In this document: piece by piece, positions 59,166-64,000 of the stretch
How the letters are laid out: each line of letters starts with the position of its first letter
Position numbering within the stretch: the first letter of the stretch is position 1
The notes under the pieces: generated by a model
What the model was told of the DNA's origin: nothing
What the model saw: the letters and a program-made list of their open reading frames with translations, nothing else
Databases searched by the model: none
From: Lumnitzera littorea
Taxonomy: Eukaryota > Streptophyta > Magnoliopsida > Myrtales > Combretaceae
DNA: 64,000 bases
NCBI GenBank assembly: GCA_024138015.1
Contig: JAMXBB010000002.1
Coordinates: 55,326,784-55,390,783 of the forward strand
Direction of reading: 5' to 3'
Translations under genes and position numbers: made by a program

Positions 59166-60190
59166 TAGGCTCAAAAAGAATATAGAATAAGAAAGTCGAA
59201 TGAGCAACAATGTGTTTAATTTAGCTTCTAATTTTTCTTGAGAGTATAAGTTTGTAGATGAAAGTTGTAGATCAATGTCTCTTGAAAATTTGAATTGCAT
59301 TGTTTATATTCTCTTAGGATAACGTCTCTTTGTCAAATTCTTGGAGAAATCATTGACAAATCCTGAAATATCTTAAAATAACCATTGGTAGTTGTGTTCC
59401 TTAATTTAAGGAAGTTAAATCCCCCTTTTTGTTTAAATTTGATTTGAACCTTAAACAACAAATTAATAAATAACAAAGTACTCCTTGTGTTGTTATGTAT
59501 GATCTCTACTATAACTTTTTGAACAATAATATATTTTGAAAATTTGACTCCTTTAGCTGATATATTTCCTAAAAATCAGGAACTTACCTTCAACTTGTTA
59601 TTTTGGAATATGAAATTCAATATGTTGATATTTTCTTGCTAATACTTTGAACGTGTAACTTATCACAAATTTGATCACTTTTGAATTTGTTATTTGCATA
59701 AACTCTTTTTTATTTGGCAGGTTCAAGTTTGATTAAAAAATTTCCAACAGTAAAAAAGATTCATCCTTATCTTATATTTGTTTTATGCATCCATCTTGAT
59801 TTAAGCTTCAAATAAAATTTGAATTTCTATGAAATCCTCCATTTATCTACATAAATATGCATCAAATATCTTTGAAAAAATCTATTAGTTATCTCACAAA
59901 ACATTTCCAACAAATCTATTACGAGTTCCTTGTTAAAGTAAGCTTGTATTAAAAATAATTTAATTTAACCTTCTTAATCCTCATGGATGTATGTCCAACT
60001 TAGTGGAATGCATTGGATAGTTATCCAAATATATCTAACAAGTAGAGATAGGTCTTTAATCCATTAGAAATCTAAAATGACACTTAAACAAAAGTTTAAC
60101 TTTACTTAGTATCTTGCACACTTAACATAGTTGTTAAACATCTTAAACTTCTTTTTGTTATTACCAAAATAATGATGATAGAACTTAACA
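59166..60190 (-). repeat. 5' LTR of element G, truncated
   Basis: Matches about 10125-11227 of the other LTR but lacks the last 450 or so bases of the element-sense LTR, the primer site and the gag head. The inner end is joined directly to the gag helical region. The outer end ACTTAACA (60183-60190) matches the inner end of the other copy. Confidence 0.8.
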
Positions 60191-60569
60191 AAACTTTTCT
60201 TTGATTTTCAATCACCATTTTAATCCTCTAAAGACTGAATCTAGACGTGTTTCTTTGTACCAATTCATAGTATCATGTGTTTACTTTGTGATTTCGCCAT
60301 TACTTTTGTGAAATTCTAAAGAAAATGAGATAAAAATGGATTCAAAGTGAGTTGACCAAGCTGTTCTTACACAAGAAAGGAAGCGAAAAAGAAGGAAAGG
60401 GAAGGATAGAGAAAGAAAAGATGTTGATGTAGTACTACGTAGGTGCCACGTCAACTGTATAGTCCAATTGAGATCTACAATGTGTCAAGGCTAACATATG
60501 GCCCATTTAACTCTCAACACATAGATAAGGGGTGGAGTAGAAAAGAAAATGCACTTACAAGCATGTTGC

Positions 60570-60643
60570 TAGAATCAAACCCACAATCTCTTTCTAAGGT
60601 ATAATGTTAAGACCAAGTGTTGTACCAATTGGGCTATTAGCCC
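60570..60643 (-). repeat. tRNA-like segment, possible SINE head
   Basis: On the minus strand TAGCCCAATTGG (about 60627-60638) fits the A box of Pol III genes with one mismatch, and GGGTTTGATTC (about 60572-60582) fits the B box with one or two. The spacing is as in tRNA genes. The cloverleaf is not intact: the T stem does not pair. Hence a tRNA-derived repeat or SINE head, not a working tRNA. Confidence 0.4.
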
Positions 60644-60802
60644 ATACCTTGTTACTTATTGCTAGCAAAATTTACTTAAACTTTTCTACCTTAGCCTAAT
60701 TAAAAGAAAACAACCTTATTAACTCAAATAAACTCCTAAAAAATTACTAAAATATTAGGGGAAAATAAAAATAACTCCTCTAAACTTTGACTTAGATGAA
60801 AA

Positions 60803-61072
60803 ATTGACCCCCTTAGGCTTTTAAAGTGTGGTTTTTGACCCTTTAAACTTTAATGAATTGACAATTAACCCCCATAAGTTGAAAACAACTCCCTTAAACT
60901 TTGATTTTCATATGCAAACACCCCTTAAACTTAGCAAAAATGTGCTTTAAAACCCCTTAAACTATAACTATAGTGTGACTTTATTTAACTAAAAAAGGAA
61001 GTGCTTTTTATATTACCAATTTAGCAAAGTTTAGAGGGTAAAAAACCACACTTTGAAAGTTAAAGGGGTCAA
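60803..61072. repeat. Foldback element with about 48-bp arms
   Basis: Arm 1 (60803-60850) starts ATTGACCCCC; arm 2 (61026-61072) is its near reverse complement. They share AAAGTGTGGTTTTT and AAACTTT. The loop of 175 bp holds several CCCTTAAACTT words. It could be a MITE. I could not fix a target duplication. Confidence 0.7.
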
Positions 61073-61944
61073 TATGCACCTATAGGAGAGTAGATACGAG
61101 TTCAATGGTCACATGTGTGCTGCATGTTAAGTTACATTACATGTGATTAGGGAAATGACTTGTATGGAATGATTAGGAAAGAAGTGTAAGGAGGAGGAGT
61201 AATAGGAAATCTCAATAAGAGGCATCAAACTTCATAGCTAATGAAGAATGAGGTAATGTTCTTTAAATGATTAAATGTTTGATCTTTTACAGTAAGAACC
61301 TGGCAGAGTAATGACACTTGTGATAAGATTTATCTTGTCTAAATGAGAGAGGAAAATGGGTATTTATAAGAGTTGGCCATTAATTTGATCCATAGGATAA
61401 TGATGTTAATCAATGTCCAAGATCAATTCCTTCCCTTAATAGATCCCCTATAGGCTCCTTTAGATCCAAGCCTGGTAGGAAGCCTTATACTTATCATGAG
61501 CCAAGTTAAGAAAGGTTCGATCGAACAGACTGATCCAACGACCCTTACTTCAAGCCTACCATGACAAAACTCATTTGATCATCCTGAATATTTGGACTTA
61601 ACTCTTTGAGCCTTATTATCATAGTCCAAAGTGTTAAACCTAATTAATTAATGGGTTTAAAGCCTAAACTTAGATTTAGCTATCTATAGCACCTAAGTCA
61701 AAATTTAGAGCGGTTATTTGCAATTTACCTAAAATATTACTCTTTTCTTATTTATATATTTTGGTATTTTTCTCTAATTTCCCCCTTTTTGGTGCTTAAA
61801 ATTTTCCATATTTCTATTTTTCCAATTTTTTCAATTTATTTTTTTATTTTTCTAAATTTTCTAATTTTTCTTTTATTTTTGAATTAGGATCTTTATTCTT
61901 GAAAAACGATAAAGCTACAAGAGAGCAAAAATGGGATGACTACA

Positions 61945-62560
61945 ATTTTGCTACAGGAATATTAACCTCGAGCTTCTCAAACATCTATAGAAATGACTCG
62001 TAATCTTCATCAATTTTTCATTTAATTAGATGTTCTTGAAAGGGTTTAGGGTGCATACCTAGTTTGGCAGTGGCTTCACATACTTTAAAACACACCTTTG
62101 TTATACCATTTCTTATTTTAATTTTGATGTAGAAGTTGGTGATTTTTGAGATTCAACTTTCTTACCCATCCTTAGTTATACTATAATGACATGCTCAGCT
62201 AGGAAGAAAGCCTTCACAACGTTTTCAAATTGTCCCTCTAAACTTTCAAACTCCTTTATAGTCACAATGGCAAGCTTCACAATTGCTACATCTAAGGTTG
62301 GCCTCTCTCCTATTTCCACCTCTCTTACTAATTGAGTGTTGCAATAAATATGTGATTCACTGGACATAGTCACTAGCAATTCTAGTTTTTCATCACCCTT
62401 AATAGACTCAAAAGAATTTGCCTTTACATCTACTAATTTGGTAGTTAAAAACTTTACCATCTATGCTATTTGAGTCTCTAACCTTTGGATAATTAAACTC
62501 TATCTTTCAAATTTTTCTTCTCATTTTTACTCTAAATACCTCTAAAGTTTCTCAGTACCC
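61945..62560 (-). pseudogene. Element J: Athila-type gag fragment
   Basis: Clean frame 62176-62460 plus flanks: FERWSLIIQRLETQIA, MVKFLTTKLVDVKANSFESI, and after stops HPKPFQEHLI, KIDEDYESFL and FEKLEVNIPVA (about 62060-61960). In Athila-type gags the same words (LETQIGQ-like, then PFPQRL-like, then FKKLHINIPF-like) lead to the protease. The protease of this type lies at 7290-7805, same strand, so the two are probably one element split by K and G. The gag N-terminal half is not found. Confidence 0.7.
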
Positions 62561-62856
62561 TTTTCTTTTTTCTAGACTTAAAACAATAAACACAATTCAT
62601 TAACTAATAATCCTAATTAATCAATAAACAATATTAAATTAAGTACACACAAGAAATAATAGAGGACAATATCTAAATCAAGAATTCATTAAACAGAATG
62701 AAATAACTTGTTTAGGAGCTCCAATCTCCGAGTCGAGATCAAATATCACTCCTATGTGAATTTTGAAAAGAAAATAAATACACTCTTCTAAAACTCCAAT
62801 TGGATGGTTCTATTCTATTTCATAAGTTTTGATATACCCTACCATTGTTCACATGG

Positions 62857-62896
<40 letters not shown>

Positions 62897-63127
62897 GAAT
62901 TTGATATTGATAAATTGTAGAAAAGGGGAAGATGTTGTTTTATAATTTTAAAATTGATATTAATGATCTAGAATTAGATCAACATTTCCTATTAACCATA
63001 TAAATAATAAATGAAAATGTTCTAAAAATTATATAGCATTATCTAATTATTCTAAAAAATTTATTAAATCATCACCATCATTATCATGAACTATTTGAGA
63101 CATATCAAAATATTGAAACATTAACGA
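62561..63127. other. AT-rich non-coding stretch with (AT)n
   Basis: No coding motif. It contains the (AT)15 run. It may be LTR or leader of the element whose TATA region lies at 63783. Confidence 0.5.
62861..62890. repeat. (AT)15 microsatellite
   Basis: Fifteen AT units followed by GTATATG; a simple repeat. Confidence 0.95.
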
Positions 63128-63310
63128 GCATTAAAAATAAAACCACCATAGCATGATATTCTATCAACACCTAATGGGTCTTTATAACATTAAACAAGGA
63201 AATATTAACAAGAAACCAGCATTAAAAATGGAACCACCACAGTATGATATTCTATCAACGCCTAGTGGGGTCTTTATAACATTAAATAGAGAAATATTAA
63301 CAAGAAACCA
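63128..63310. repeat. 91-bp tandem duplication
   Basis: Unit 1 (63128-63218) and unit 2 (63219-63310) both start GCATTAAAAAT and end AACAAGAAACCA, with about 8 differences and one extra base in unit 2. Shared inner words: CATGATATTCTATCAAC / GTATGATATTCTATCAAC. Confidence 0.9.
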
Positions 63311-63600
63311 TCATAGGCAGTAGTACTAAGACTAATGAGGCTTATGTATGAGTATTAAAGAACATTAACATAAAGAACATTAATGAAAACCTCTAGAGGT
63401 GATATTACTAGCCAATTATGGGGTTTTGTACATTAAACATAAATTAAAAAGGAAGAAGAGTAATAAAACAAAAAGTTGTTTTATTAATATTAAAAAAACA
63501 TTACAAACATTTGAGCATTACATATAGATCATATGCTCAAAACTAGAACACATAAGGAAACATTGAACATTAAACATTAAAGGTATATATTATACCTTAG
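63311..63600. other. AT-rich stretch rich in CATTAA words
   Basis: Repeated ACATTAA words, no coding motif; probably part of the same leader or LTR. Confidence 0.5.
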
Positions 63601-63800
63601 AATAGAAGCAGAAGTATGCTTCTTGATATTGAAAGAAAGGAAAAGAAGAAGAGGGAGTGTAAGAATGTACGAGAGAAGATGGGAGATGAAGATCAAAAGA
63701 GAAATGGAACTGAGAGAAGAGAGGAAGAGAGGAATTTTCTCCAATAAAAAACTGAATGGTTTGAATGAAGGAAGTGGCTTCCTTTTATAGTGAAGGAAGC
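63601..63800 (-). promoter_or_regulatory. TATA region and pyrimidine-rich leader, minus strand
   Basis: CTATAAAAGGAAG on the minus strand (about 63780-63791), followed downstream by a CT-rich leader (63770-63620, CTCTTCCTCTCTTCTCTC-like). This is a typical plant promoter layout. No ORF of any length follows within the window, so an LTR promoter is more likely than a gene promoter. Confidence 0.45.
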
Positions 63801-64000
63801 CGGCATTTCGTTATAGATGAGTAGTGAAAAGTAATCATTGTGGCAGATAATTCATTGTAGCAAACATGGAAAAGTCAAAAAGGATAATCATTATGTTAGA
63901 GAGTGGTTTCTAACATCATTGTTGACATAATCATGCACTATTGTACATGTGACATTTGTATTTCTACTAGTGTAATACAGTGCAAAAATACATTAAAAAA
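63801..64000. other. Right margin
   Basis: Upstream of the TATA region. No coding motif. It would be the U3 part if the region is an LTR. Confidence 0.4.

Larger units (their letters stand above)
9664..60190 (-). mobile_element. Element G: Sirevirus-like Ty1/copia host of the nest
   Basis: Minus-strand copia element split into pieces: 3' LTR 9664-11227, polypurine region, remnant extra ORF, RNase H end (12571-12955), RT and integrase (25169-27764), protease motif (37344-37414), gag tail (58307-59165) and a partial 5' LTR (59166-60190). Insertions A, D and E account for the gaps. Without them it would be about 7.85 kb. The primer site, gag head and the 3' end of the 5' LTR are gone. Candidate target duplication: AAATT at 9659-9663 and AAACT at 60191-60195. 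Confidence 0.85.
60196..61940. other. Unassigned repeat DNA K, right part
   Basis: Between the 5' LTR of G and the Athila-type gag. It contains a purine-rich stretch (60360-60425), the tRNA-like segment and the foldback repeat listed below, a TTATAAATACCC word on the minus strand (about 61362-61373), and a T-rich end (61740-61890). No coding motif. Together with 7806-9663 it may be one non-autonomous or very old element inside J. Confidence 0.4.

Noticed and set aside
60570..60643. Functional tRNA gene
   Set aside because: T stem does not pair and the acceptor stem cannot be formed.
1..64000. CRISPR arrays, bacterial operons, rRNA genes
   Set aside because: No regularly spaced repeats, no bacterial gene layout and no rRNA words; all content fits plant retrotransposons.

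Overview
The window is plant nuclear DNA made almost entirely of LTR retrotransposons and their debris. The organism is most likely a dicot: the sequence is AT-rich, and it holds Sirevirus-type Ty1/copia and Ty3/gypsy elements with initiator-Met primer sites. I found no host protein gene, rRNA gene, intact tRNA gene or CRISPR array. All element genes are broken. Most damage is premature stops where a Gln or Arg codon is expected, as C-to-T decay of methylated, silenced repeats would give. Names A to L below are mine.

Layout. Left edge (1-7805): a Tat-type Ty3 pol fragment on the minus strand (I, 1850-4072) is interrupted by a truncated plus-strand Ty3 element (H, 4073 to about 7275). A minus-strand Athila-type protease fragment follows (J, about 7290-7805). 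Its gag part lies about 54 kb away at 61945-62560.

From 9664 to 60190 one minus-strand Sirevirus-like copia element (G) has been split by three later insertions, each with a 5-bp target duplication. A (12956-25163, plus, Ty3) lies in the RNase H region. D (27770-37338, minus, Ty3) and E (37420-58301, minus, Sirevirus) lie next to the protease site. Each of these carries its own insertion: B (17836-23888, minus, Ty3) in the integrase region of A; C (31315-33994, plus, deleted Ty3) in D; F (47068-56789, plus, Del/Tekay-like with 3.3-kb LTRs) in the gag of E. E also holds a 465-bp solo LTR, L (45826-46290). Taking out an insertion and one target copy restores the host reading frame at five sites (A, D, E-L, E-F and, loosely, E in G), which is the main proof of the nesting.

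The most unusual content is in E. Between pol and the 3' LTR it has an additional antisense-strand ORF of 708 codons with 13 premature stops but no net frameshift. A TATA-like motif and a pyrimidine-rich leader precede it. G keeps a short remnant at the same place. F keeps gag and a decayed protease but no visible RT, RNase H or integrase.

Right edge (60191-64000): unassigned repeat DNA with a tRNA-like segment, a foldback repeat, the Athila gag fragment, an (AT)n run, a 91-bp tandem duplication and a minus-strand TATA region that resembles an LTR promoter.
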